A DNA stretch of 5,581 nt from Angelakisella sp. Its GTDB lineage: Bacteria; Bacillota; Clostridia; Oscillospirales; Ruminococcaceae. A model generated the notes under the pieces. The model searched no databases. It was not told the origin of the DNA and saw only the letters and a list, made by a program, of their open reading frames with translations. Positions 1 through 5,492 of this stretch are shown in pieces. The position numbers and the translations under genes were made by a program. The stretch covers positions 1 to 5,581 of the forward strand of contig JAAWGY010000183.1 in the NCBI GenBank assembly GCA_022795575.1. Reading direction: 5' to 3'. Numbering within the stretch: position 1 is the stretch's first letter; each line of letters begins with the position of its first letter.

Positions 1-3
1 TGC

Positions 4-36
4 GCCCGCCTCCAGCGCCTACGGCGCGCGGCGGGC
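4..36. repeat. GC-rich two-part hairpin at left edge
   Basis: The arm GCCCGCC (4-10) pairs perfectly with GGCGGGC (30-36). Inside it, GCGCC (15-19) pairs with GGCGC (23-27) around a three-base loop, and a small internal loop separates the two stems. No T-run follows on either strand, so it is not an obvious intrinsic terminator. It may be the edge of a repeat or of a structured RNA extending beyond the window. Function unknown. Confidence 0.5.
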
Positions 37-170
37 TGTTTTGGGGAGAAAGCGGCTACTCCTAACCCCGGCCGCGGTTTGCGCTTCCCCGCCAGTCAGG
101 CGAAAAACCGCCATAGCCCCCATCCCCACCCAAAAGCCGCTGCCCAAAACCGCGACCTAACGGCCTACAA

Positions 171-211
171 CAAAATGGCAGGGCTCGTGCCAAAAACACA
201 AGCCCTGCCAT
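171..211 (-). terminator. Probable intrinsic terminator of der
   Basis: An 11-bp perfect stem, ATGGCAGGGCT (175-185) with its complement at 201-211, continues after one mismatch with three more pairs (187-189 with 197-199), leaving a 7-base loop. Read on the minus strand, the stem is followed by TTTTGTTGT, a fair U-rich tract. It lies about 130 bases after the der stop and beyond the stem-loop repeat, with no intervening gene. On the plus strand the stem is followed only by AATTATTAA, so termination in that direction is less likely. Confidence 0.6.
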
Positions 212-236
212 AATTATTAACCGTCCTGGGGCATTT

Positions 237-325
237 CGCTCCCTGCGGGGAGCGACCAGGGCTCTGCCCTGGACCTGCAAGCCTTTGAAAAGGCTTGACC
301 GAAACTTTTAGCGCCCTGCGGGCCT
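237..325. repeat. Cluster of stem-loops, likely dispersed intergenic repeat
   Basis: Three adjacent hairpins are perfect: CGCTCCC (237-243) with GGGAGCG (248-254); CCAGGGC (256-262) with GCCCTGG (266-272); and CAAGCCTT (278-285) with AAGGCTTG (290-297). A weaker fourth, GCCC (313-316) with GGGC (320-323), follows the tract CTTTTAGC. The order and wording closely resemble an intergenic repeat I recall from many gut Clostridia genomes, in which hairpins around CAAGCC..GGCTTG and CCAGGG..CCCTGG sit side by side. That resemblance is from memory and was not searched. No T-run follows the stems, so the cluster is not a simple terminator; it may stabilise the 3' end of the der transcript or be a non-coding mobile repeat. 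Confidence 0.6.
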
Positions 326-340
326 TTGACGGACAGGCTG

Positions 341-1672
341 CTACCTCTTCCCCTCGCCCCGCTCCCGCACCAGCATCCGGATCGGCGTCCCCGTCATCTC
401 AAACTGTTCCCGAATCTGGTTCTCCAAATACCGCAAGTACGAAAAATGGAACAACTCCGCCTTGTTGCAGAAGCAAACAAAGGTCGGCGGCTTCACCGAT
501 GCCTGCGTAATATAGTAGATCTTCAGCCGCTTCCCCTTGTCCGACGGCGGCTGTACCCGCGCCGTAGCATACGCCAGCAGGTCGTTGAGCCGCCCCGTCG
601 GTATCCGCATGGCGCTCTTTTCCGCCACCTGGGTAATCAACCCAAACAGCTTGTCCACCCGCTGCCCCGTCTTGGCCGAGATAAACAGGTACGGCACATA
701 GGACATAAAGGAGAAGCCCTCCTCTAACCCCTTGCGCATCTCGTCCATGGTGGAGCCGGTCTTCCCCTCCACCGCGTCCCATTTGTTTACCGCAATGATG
801 CACCCCTTGCCCTGCTCGTGAGCATACCCCGCAATCTTGCTGTCCTGCTCGGTAAACCCTTCCCCGGCGTCAATAAGCACCACCGCCACATCGCACCGGT
901 CCACCGCCATGTAGGACCGCAGCACGCTGTACCGTTCAATGCTTTCCTCTACCTTGGACTTCCGCCGAATCCCCGCCGTGTCGATAAAAAGGAACTTCCC
1001 GTGCTCGTTTTCCACCGGCGTGTCGGTGCAGTCCCGGGTAGTCCCGGCGATGTTGGAGACGATGACCCGTTCCTCCCCGGCAATGTAGTTGATGAGGGAG
1101 GACTTGCCCACGTTGGGCTTGCCGATCACCGCCACCTTGATGGCGTCCGGCCCCTCCTCCTCTGCCGCCGCCCAGTCGATCTCGGCAAAGCAGGCGTCCA
1201 GCAGCTCCCCGGTACCGTGGCCGTGTACCGAGGATACCGGGATGGGATCCCCCAGCCCTAAGTTGTAGAATTCGTACAGCTCCGGAGGCGGGGCTCCGAT
1301 CCGGTCGCATTTGTTGACGCACAGCACCACCGGCTTGCCGCTTTTGCGCAGCATCGCCGCCACGTCGCTGTCGTTGGCCGTCACCCCGGCGGTGATGTCG
1401 GTGACAAGGATGATGACGTCGGCGGAATCGATGGCCAGCTGAGCCTGGCTCCGCATCTTTTGCAGCAGCAGGTCGTCGGTTTTGGGCTCGATGCCTCCGG
1501 TATCCACCAGCCGGAAGCTCTTGTCCAGCCACTCCCCCTCGGCATAGATGCGGTCCCGGGTGACGCCGGGGGTATCCTCTACAATGGAAAGGCGCCTGCC
1601 GATGAGCTTGTTGAATAGGGTGGATTTGCCCACATTGGGCCGCCCCACCACGGCGATGAGCGGTTTTGCCAT
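341..1672 (-). CDS. der: Ribosome-assembly GTPase Der (EngA)
   Basis: Der is an essential tandem GTPase that binds the 50S subunit and acts late in its maturation in the cytoplasm. The 443-residue product has the full family layout and a normal length. G domain 1 shows the P-loop GRPNVGKS (10-17), PGVTRD (35-40), DTGG (57-60) and NKCD (120-123). An acidic linker (about 165-176) leads to G domain 2, with GKPNVGKS (184-191), TTRD (211-214), DTAG (231-234), NKWD (296-299) and SAK (332-334). A C-terminal KH-like domain runs from about 355, including PPTFVCFCNK. The ATG start at 1672 is preceded by AAGGAGG (1678-1684) with five bases of spacing. The gene lies 51 bases after the DUF512 gene with no visible promoter between, so the two are probably co-transcribed. 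All nucleotide-binding motifs look intact. Identification is very secure. Confidence 0.98.
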   Translation of the reverse strand: MAKPLIAVVGRPNVGKSTLFNKLIGRRLSIVEDTPGVTRDRIYAEGEWLDKSFRLVDTGGIEPKTDDLLLQKMRSQAQLAIDSADVIILVTDITAGVTANDSDVAAMLRKSGKPVVLCVNKCDRIGAPPPELYEFYNLGLGDPIPVSSVHGHGTGELLDACFAEIDWAAAEEEGPDAIKVAVIGKPNVGKSSLINYIAGEERVIVSNIAGTTRDCTDTPVENEHGKFLFIDTAGIRRKSKVEESIERYSVLRSYMAVDRCDVAVVLIDAGEGFTEQDSKIAGYAHEQGKGCIIAVNKWDAVEGKTGSTMDEMRKGLEEGFSFMSYVPYLFISAKTGQRVDKLFGLITQVAEKSAMRIPTGRLNDLLAYATARVQPPSDKGKRLKIYYITQASVKPPTFVCFCNKAELFHFSYLRYLENQIREQFEMTGTPIRMLVRERGEGKR

Positions 1673-1716
1673 GATTGCCTCCTTGATAAAGATGTTCAGC
1701 CCCTTCTGCCGGGAAC

Positions 1717-1730
1717 GGGGTAATTACCCC
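1717..1730. repeat. Perfect 14-base palindrome over the DUF512 stop codon
   Basis: GGGGTAATTACCCC is fully self-complementary, and its centre contains the TAA stop codon of the DUF512 gene (1724-1726 on the plus-strand numbering). It is not followed by a T-run on the minus strand, so it does not look like a terminator between that gene and der. Its zero-loop symmetry is more like a protein-binding site than a stable hairpin, though chance cannot be excluded. Confidence 0.45.
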
Positions 1731-3025
1731 CCTGTCATGGCCTCCAGCAGCACAGCGCCGTCGTTATCCACCGCCCGCACCCTTGTCCCGGTCTGCTCCT
1801 CCAGCCAGGGGATGGTGGTGTCGTCCAAAAACCGGTCCCCCTCGTGGCGCAGCGTCACCGAGGGGATCAGCAGCTCCTCCCCCAGCGCCTTCCCCCGCAG
1901 CCCCCGGGCGATATCCCCCCCGCAGAGCAGCCCCGCCACGTTTACCGCCCCGCCAAAAAGCCGGTTGGGGATGCCGTGCACCTCCACCGTAAGGCCGGGG
2001 AACCGCTCCTCCGCCAGCGCCGCCAGCCGGGCAAGGAGGGGGGCGGCGGCGGTGCCGGTGGCAATCGAGATCCGCCGGTGGATGGGGCGGCTCTCCTCCT
2101 GGGCCAGCGCGTCGGTAAACTCCTGGTGCAGCAGCGCCCACAGCCCCACCCCGTCCTCCAGCTGGTCAAAGTCCTCGTAGTAATCCGCCGGGGGAATGGG
2201 GACCTCTGCCAGCAGGAAAAACTCGTCGGCGGGGTAGGCCACCCGGCAGCCGTGCTTTTCCTGCATCTCCTTTTGGAAGGCCTCCGCCGTGGCGATCACC
2301 TGCCGGGCCTCCTCCCGGGTATAGGGGCGCAGGGGATACAGCCCCTCCCGGTGGCCGGTAAGGCCCACCGGAACCAGGGCGATGCTCCCCAGGCCGGGGC
2401 AGTACCGGCCCAGCTCCCGGAGGCTCCGCTCCAGGGCGGGGCCGTCGTTGATGCCGGGGCAGAGGACCAGCTGGGCGTTTACCCGGATCCCCCCCTCCAC
2501 CAGCATGGGCAAAAAGCGGAGGGAATCCGCCGCCCGGGGGTTCTTCAGCATCCGCACCCGCAGCTCCGGGTCGGTGGTATGCACCGAGATGTTGATGGGG
2601 GAAAGCCGCATCTTGATGATCCGGCGGATGTCCTCCTCGGTAAGGTTGGTGAGGGTGACATAGCTGCCGAACAAAAAGGACATCCGGCTGTCGTCGTCCT
2701 TGATATAGAGGGAATCCCGCAGCCCCCTGGGGAGCTGGTCCACAAAGCAGAAGAGGCATTTGTTGCGGCAGGTGTGCTGCCGGTCCATCAGGTAGGTGTC
2801 AAACTCCAGCCCCAGGTCGTCGTACTCCTCCTTGCGGACCGTGACGGCGTAGGGGGCGTCCTTCCGGCGGAGGGCAAGGGCCAAGCGGGTATCGGTCATA
2901 TAAAAACGGTAGTCCAGCACGTCCCGGATGGGGTGGCCGTTGATGGACTCCAGCACATCCCCGGGGCGGATCTCCTTTCGGGAGGCCGGGCTGTCCGGGG
3001 CAATCCCCCGTATCGTCACTGCCAT
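1724..3025 (-). CDS. DUF512 family protein (PDZ plus radical-SAM-like)
   Basis: This is a 433-residue DUF512-family protein, a usual length for the family. A PDZ-like domain covers about 1-70 (for example IAPDSPA at 8-14, IRPGDVLESING at 19-30). A radical-SAM-type cluster motif CRNKCLFC follows, giving C86-x3-C90-x2-C93, which would hold a 4Fe-4S cluster. The core continues through INISVHTTDPELR (144-156). The C-terminal DUF512 region, from about 205, carries the characteristic VPVGLT (218-223), YPADEFFLLAE (264-274) and VAGLLCGGDIARG (363-375). The substrate and reaction are not established to my knowledge. The ATG at 3025 is chosen because GGGGGAG lies six bases upstream; an in-frame ATG at 3031 is too close to that site. 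The open frame continues upstream to a TTG at 3175, but that part lacks family character. In Clostridia this family often neighbours der, as here, hinting at a link with ribosome or GTP-dependent functions, which is inference. Confidence 0.93.
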   Translation of the reverse strand: MAVTIRGIAPDSPASRKEIRPGDVLESINGHPIRDVLDYRFYMTDTRLALALRRKDAPYAVTVRKEEYDDLGLEFDTYLMDRQHTCRNKCLFCFVDQLPRGLRDSLYIKDDDSRMSFLFGSYVTLTNLTEEDIRRIIKMRLSPINISVHTTDPELRVRMLKNPRAADSLRFLPMLVEGGIRVNAQLVLCPGINDGPALERSLRELGRYCPGLGSIALVPVGLTGHREGLYPLRPYTREEARQVIATAEAFQKEMQEKHGCRVAYPADEFFLLAEVPIPPADYYEDFDQLEDGVGLWALLHQEFTDALAQEESRPIHRRISIATGTAAAPLLARLAALAEERFPGLTVEVHGIPNRLFGGAVNVAGLLCGGDIARGLRGKALGEELLIPSVTLRHEGDRFLDDTTIPWLEEQTGTRVRAVDNDGAVLLEAMTGG

Positions 3026-3031
3026 GGCCAT

Positions 3032-3178
3032 CTCCCCCTTTTCTCCGGCCCTTTGGCCGTAAATCTGCGCTGCCGGCGGCGTTCCAAAGCCGCGCTTATC
3101 CCTTTGGATTCCCTGTGCCGCGCAAAAAATTCCCTTCCGGCAAAGGCGGGCGCCCTCCGGGCCTGGCTTTGCCAATGG
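3032..3178 (-). promoter_or_regulatory. Structured leader before the DUF512-der operon
   Basis: About 150 bases separate the rpmF terminator from the DUF512 start. On the minus strand they hold three inverted repeats: GGCAAAG/CTTTGCC (arms at 3167-3173 and 3139-3145), with GCCC/GGGC nested inside; TCCAAAG/CTTTGGA further down; and CGGCC/GGCCG around AAAG at 3046-3059, just ahead of the ribosome binding site. Each contains the word CAAAG or CTTTG. A run of six T's (3124-3129) lies nine bases after the first hairpin. I could not find a convincing promoter; a weak GATAAG-type element is present but lacks a matching -35. The DUF512-der promoter probably lies in this interval, and the leader may be regulatory. 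Confidence 0.4.
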
Positions 3179-3202
3179 AAAAAGGAGGGGCTTCCCCCTC
3201 CT
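3179..3202 (-). terminator. Intrinsic terminator of the DUF177-rpmF operon
   Basis: Read on the minus strand, AGGAGGGG (3202-3195) pairs perfectly over eight bases with CCCCTCCT (3190-3183), around a GAAG tetraloop, and runs straight into a T-tract (3183-3179). It lies 22 bases after the rpmF stop codon. This is a textbook Rho-independent terminator and separates the ribosomal-protein operon from the DUF512-der operon. Confidence 0.9.
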
Positions 3203-3224
3203 CTCTCGTTGGTCAGCGTTGTGC

Positions 3225-3407
3225 TCAGTCAGCCATCTTGATGACTTCCCGGCCCTTGTAGTAGCCGCAGCTGCCGCACACCTGGTGGGGGAGCTTCAGC
3301 TCGCCACACTGGGGGCACTTGCAGAAGCCGGGGGCGGCAAGCTTCCAGACGTTGGAGCGGCGCTTGTTTTTGCGGGCTTGGGAGCTTTTTCTCTTGGGTA
3401 CTGCCAT
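3225..3407 (-). CDS. rpmF: Large-subunit ribosomal protein L32, zinc form
   Basis: L32 (bL32) is a small structural protein of the 50S ribosomal subunit. The 60-residue product has the typical basic N-terminus, MAVPKRKSSQARKNKRR, followed by a zinc ribbon with CPQC (31-34) and CGSC (44-47), so it is the zinc-binding (C+) form. An additional cysteine at 29 precedes the ribbon. The ATG at 3407 is preceded by AAAGGAGGT (3415-3423) with seven bases of spacing, which decides it over an in-frame start three codons upstream that would overlap that site. It follows the DUF177 gene by 38 bases and ends at a strong terminator, so the two form an operon, the arrangement conserved across many bacteria. 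Confidence 0.97.
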   Translation of the reverse strand: MAVPKRKSSQARKNKRRSNVWKLAAPGFCKCPQCGELKLPHQVCGSCGYYKGREVIKMAD

Positions 3408-3445
3408 TTTCAGCACCTCCTTTGTTGGGATGGAACGGGGAGGAT

Positions 3446-3952
3446 CTACTCCCCTTCGTCAAAAAACTTGTCCAGGGCCGCAAGGCGGGGGTCCGTCTCC
3501 TTCTCCTCGCACCGGCACTGGGTTGTGTTGCGGTCACAGCCGCAGCTGGGGCACAGGCCCTTGCAGTCCTCCCGGCAGAGGGTACGGCTTGGCAGCTCCG
3601 GGATGACGTCGTTGGCGGCAACCTCGCTTAGCTCCACCAATCCGTCCGGGGCCACCAGATACTCGTCGTCCTCCTCCGTGTTCTGGAGGGACCGGACCAC
3701 CGTATGGGGGACCGTCAGGGTGATCTCCCTGCTTACAGGGGCAAGGCAGCGATCGCACCGCAGGGCCAGGGTATACCGGTAGACGCAGTCGAGTGTTACC
3801 ACGCCGGCACGGTTCCGGGCCTGGGCGGTTAGCTGTACAGGGGTTTGGAAGGGGGCTTCCCCCCCGGCGCTGTAGCGGCTCAGGTCCACATCATCCGTTA
3901 CCACCTCGGATACTCCCGCGCCATCCAGCAGCCTGTTCAAATCGAACCTCAT
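3446..3952 (-). CDS. DUF177 (YceD/YlbN) family protein
   Basis: This 168-residue protein belongs to the DUF177 family (YceD in E. coli, YlbN in Bacillus), almost always encoded next to rpmF. The family has been linked to large-subunit rRNA accumulation, but its precise action is not settled to my knowledge. The N-terminus has the LRCDRCLAPV motif (C66, C69). The family signature near the C-terminus reads LCREDCKGLCPSCGCD (C126, C130, C134, C137, C139), followed by C146 and C148, so metal binding is plausible. An acidic stretch, NTEEDDEY (91-98), lies between. The ATG at 3952 has GGAGG seven bases upstream (3960-3964). The frame stays open to a GTG at 4006, but that extension has no ribosome binding site and overlaps the structured leader. 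It is cotranscribed with rpmF from the consensus promoter at 4060-4088. Confidence 0.92.
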   Translation of the reverse strand: MRFDLNRLLDGAGVSEVVTDDVDLSRYSAGGEAPFQTPVQLTAQARNRAGVVTLDCVYRYTLALRCDRCLAPVSREITLTVPHTVVRSLQNTEEDDEYLVAPDGLVELSEVAANDVIPELPSRTLCREDCKGLCPSCGCDRNTTQCRCEEKETDPRLAALDKFFDEGE

Positions 3953-3977
3953 CCGCGCTCCTCCATCTCCGCCCGGT

Positions 3978-3995
3978 GCGGGAGGATGCTCCCGC
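3978..3995 (-). promoter_or_regulatory. Leader hairpin before the DUF177 gene
   Basis: On the minus strand GCGGGAG pairs perfectly with CTCCCGC over seven bases around a CATC tetraloop. It lies between the T-run at 4016-4021 and the DUF177 ribosome binding site at 3960-3964, so it could protect the 5' end of the message or take part in leader control. No T-run follows it. Confidence 0.45.
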
Positions 3996-4015
3996 CGCCG
4001 CTGCACTGTCCGGCC

Positions 4016-4034
4016 AAAAAAGGGCAGAATGCCC
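4016..4034 (-). promoter_or_regulatory. Terminator-like hairpin in the DUF177-rpmF leader (candidate attenuator)
   Basis: Read on the minus strand, GGGCA (4034-4030) pairs with TGCCC (4026-4022) around a TTC loop and is followed at once by six T's (4021-4016). Two further upstream G's could wobble with the first T's. It starts about 20 bases into the transcript expected from the promoter at 4060-4088, so termination here would give an RNA of only about 38 bases. A competing pairing of GGCAG (4040-4036) with CTGCC (4027-4023) uses the same bases. It could attenuate the operon, stop read-through from recA, or both. The stem is short, so this is tentative. Confidence 0.45.
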
Positions 4035-4059
4035 CCTGCCGTCCAATGCCACGGAACTA

Positions 4060-4088
4060 ATTATAATGGCCGGCGGGGGCTTTGTCAA
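4060..4088 (-). promoter_or_regulatory. Consensus housekeeping promoter for DUF177-rpmF
   Basis: On the minus strand TTGACA (4088-4083) and TATAAT (4065-4060) are both perfect matches to the vegetative sigma-factor consensus and are separated by exactly 17 bases. The expected transcript start is near 4053, giving a leader of about 100 bases before the DUF177 ATG. The AT-rich -10 stands out in GC-rich surroundings. A promoter this strong suits a ribosomal-protein operon. Confidence 0.88.
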
Positions 4089-4134
4089 GGCGGTTTTGCC
4101 GCCCTCGGGGCCAAAAAGCAAGTTTTTTTGGCCC
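4089..4134 (-). terminator. Two hairpins after recA, weak terminator candidate
   Basis: The first stem pairs GGGCCAAAAA (4108-4117) with TTTTTGGCCC (4125-4134), ten bases with a seven-base loop. The second pairs GGCGG (4089-4093) with CCGCC (4099-4103) and abuts the -35 box of the next promoter. They follow the recA stop by about 35 bases. Neither is followed by a clear T-run on the minus strand: the first has its A/T tract inside the stem rather than after it. Termination of recA here is therefore plausible from position but not from classic form. Confidence 0.35.
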
Positions 4135-4168
4135 TGCGGGGCGCCGGTCCCGGGGCGGGCGGGGGGGA

Positions 4169-5332
4169 TTACTCTTCGCCCTCCTGGGCGGGCTCCCCGG
4201 CGCTCTCCCCCTCCCCGTCCTCGTCCTCCACCTCGGCGGTGATGTTGACGCGGCCCAGCTTTTTGGGGGAGCCGCCCTTACCCGGGGCTTTCAGCTGCTC
4301 CCGGTTCTCCATCACCTTGGCGGCGATCTCCTCCAGCAGCTCCGGGTTTTCCTTCAAATAATCCCGCACCCGGTCCCGTCCCTGGCCCAGCCGCTCCCCG
4401 TTGTAGGAGAACCAGGAGCCGCTCTTCTGGATAATATCCAGCTTTACCGCCAGGTCCAGAACCTCCCCGGCCCGGGAGATCCCCGTCCCGTACAGGATAT
4501 CGAATTCCGCCGTCTTAAAGGGGGGCGCCACCTTGTTTTTGACCACCTTCACCCGGGTTCTGCTCCCCACCATGTCGGTCCCGTCCTTGATGGCCTCCAC
4601 CTTCCGCACGTCCATCCGCACCGAGGAATAGAACTTCAGCGCCCGGCCACCCGGCGTTGTCTCCGGGTTGCCGTAGGACACCCCGATCTTTTCCCGCAGC
4701 TGGTTGATGAAGATCACCACCGCGTTGGATTTGCCGATGGCGCCGGTGAGCTTCCGCAGCGCCTGGGACATGAGGCGGGCCTGGAGGCCCACATGGGTGT
4801 CCCCCATCTCCCCCTCGATCTCCGCCTTTGTCACCATGGCGGCCACCGAGTCCACCACCGCCACATCGATGGCCCCCGACCGCACCAGCGCCTCGCAGAT
4901 CTCCAGCGCCTGCTCCCCGGTATCCGGCTGGCTCACCAGCAGCGAGTCGATATCCACCCCCAGCGCCTTGGCGTAGACGGGGTCCAGGGCGTGCTCCACA
5001 TCGATAAAGACGGCGTTGCCCCCCAGCTTTTGGGCCTGGGCCACCACATGGAGGGCCACCGTGGTTTTACCGGAGGATTCCGGCCCGTACACCTCGATGA
5101 TCCGCCCCCGGGGCACCCCGCCGATACCCAGCGCGATATCCAGCGACAGGCTGCCGGTGGGGATGGCCTCCACATTCATGGTGGCGTTCTGCCCCAGCTT
5201 CATCACTGCGCCCTTGCCAAACTGCTTTTCAATCTGGCCCAGCGCGGTTTCCAGCGCCCTCTGCTTTTCCTCCCCTGTATCCGCGGGCTTTACCGGGCTT
5301 TTGCCCTTGCCGCTGTCCTTTTCCTTGGCCAT
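4169..5332 (-). CDS. recA: Recombinase RecA
   Basis: RecA forms ATP-dependent filaments on single-stranded DNA, drives strand exchange in recombinational repair, and triggers LexA self-cleavage in the SOS response. The 387-residue product shows Walker A GPESSGKT (83-90), the catalytic glutamate E113 in FIDVEHALDP, Walker B VAVVDS (157-162), the loop 1 region EIEGEMGDTHVG (171-182), and loop 2 after FINQLREKIG, through NPETTPGGRALKFY (222-235). An acidic tail begins at about 367. The ATG at 5332 has AGGAGGT nine bases upstream (5342-5348); an in-frame TTG at 5353 overlaps that site and is rejected. A Lys/Ser/Pro-containing stretch of about 20 residues precedes the usual core start, making it a little longer than the Bacillus protein at that end. 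It has its own promoter and a candidate LexA box. The identification is secure. Confidence 0.98.
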   Translation of the reverse strand: MAKEKDSGKGKSPVKPADTGEEKQRALETALGQIEKQFGKGAVMKLGQNATMNVEAIPTGSLSLDIALGIGGVPRGRIIEVYGPESSGKTTVALHVVAQAQKLGGNAVFIDVEHALDPVYAKALGVDIDSLLVSQPDTGEQALEICEALVRSGAIDVAVVDSVAAMVTKAEIEGEMGDTHVGLQARLMSQALRKLTGAIGKSNAVVIFINQLREKIGVSYGNPETTPGGRALKFYSSVRMDVRKVEAIKDGTDMVGSRTRVKVVKNKVAPPFKTAEFDILYGTGISRAGEVLDLAVKLDIIQKSGSWFSYNGERLGQGRDRVRDYLKENPELLEEIAAKVMENREQLKAPGKGGSPKKLGRVNITAEVEDEDGEGESAGEPAQEGEE

Positions 5333-5378
5333 GGCAGCCTTACCTCCTGTCAAAACGATGTCGATACCCTATCCATAA

Positions 5379-5407
5379 ATTATACCGGATCCCCGACGGG
5401 ACCGCAA
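5379..5407 (-). promoter_or_regulatory. recA promoter
   Basis: On the minus strand a perfect TATAAT (5384-5379) lies 17 bases from TTGCGG (5407-5402), which keeps only the TTG core of the -35 consensus. The expected start near 5372 gives a leader of about 40 bases that contains the recA ribosome binding site. A strong -10 with a poor -35 suits a promoter under additional control, consistent with the adjacent LexA-like site. Confidence 0.7.
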
Positions 5408-5416
5408 GGGAAATTG

Positions 5417-5430
5417 CGAACGAATTTTCT
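5417..5430. promoter_or_regulatory. Candidate LexA (DinR-type SOS) box of recA
   Basis: The plus strand reads CGAACGAATTTTCT. Against the Bacillus-type SOS consensus CGAACRNRYGTTYC it matches 12 of 14 positions; one conserved half-site is intact (CGAAC) and the other is degraded (TTTC in place of GTTC). It sits nine bases upstream of the recA -35 box. The position and the half-site support LexA control, but the mismatch in the core of the second half lowers confidence. Confidence 0.5.
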
Positions 5431-5448
5431 GTCATTCCTTACGGCCCC

Positions 5449-5461
5449 GGCTCTATGAGCC
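5449..5461. repeat. Small hairpin beside the right-edge palindrome
   Basis: GGCTC (5449-5453) pairs with GAGCC (5457-5461) around a TAT loop. It is upstream of recA and may mark the outer end of the palindromic element that continues to the right. No T-run follows on either strand. Confidence 0.35.
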
Positions 5462-5492
5462 TATTCAGAATCTCCCTGCACACCGCCTGAAC

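Larger units (their letters stand above)
1..340. other. Gene-free region downstream of der
   Basis: This stretch follows the der stop codon and runs to the left window edge. I see no convincing gene. The only open frame of note (minus strand, 280 to 62) starts inside a stem-loop, has no ribosome binding site, and reads as low-complexity Gly/Arg-rich peptide. What it does hold is secondary structure: a GC-rich hairpin at 4-36, a probable terminator at 175-211, and a run of three adjacent stem-loops plus a weaker fourth at 237-323. Many Clostridia carry plsY or gpsA after der; neither begins here, although they could lie beyond the edge. Confidence 0.7.

Noticed and set aside
62..280. Minus-strand 72-codon open frame after der
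   Set aside because: It starts within a stem-loop, spans the terminator hairpin, lacks a ribosome binding site and is Gly/Arg-rich low-complexity sequence.
936..1532. Minus-strand 198-codon frame inside der
   Set aside because: It is an out-of-frame reading of der; the der frame has every GTPase motif in order.
3026..3175. Upstream extension of the DUF512 protein to a TTG at 3175
   Set aside because: The extension overlaps the structured leader and lacks family features, whereas the ATG at 3025 has a well-placed ribosome binding site and begins the PDZ-like domain.
1844..3241. Long plus-strand open frame (465 codons) opposite the DUF512 gene
   Set aside because: It is antisense to a protein with clear family motifs, runs through the rpmF terminator, and has shadow-frame composition with no ribosome binding site.
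3953..4006. Extension of the DUF177 protein to a GTG at 4006
   Set aside because: There is no ribosome binding site upstream, the extra 18 residues are Arg/Gly/Pro-rich, and the ATG at 3952 has GGAGG seven bases away and starts the normal family N-terminus.
4108..4134. Inverted repeat with A and T tracts read as a strong bidirectional terminator
   Set aside because: The A/T tracts form the inner part of the stem, so no free U-run would follow the hairpin in either direction; it is kept only as a weak candidate.
4082..5458. Long plus-strand open frame (458 codons) opposite recA
   Set aside because: It lies antisense to an unmistakable recA. Its His/Pro/Leu/Gly-rich composition is typical of the mirror frame of a GC-rich gene, and it crosses the recA promoter.
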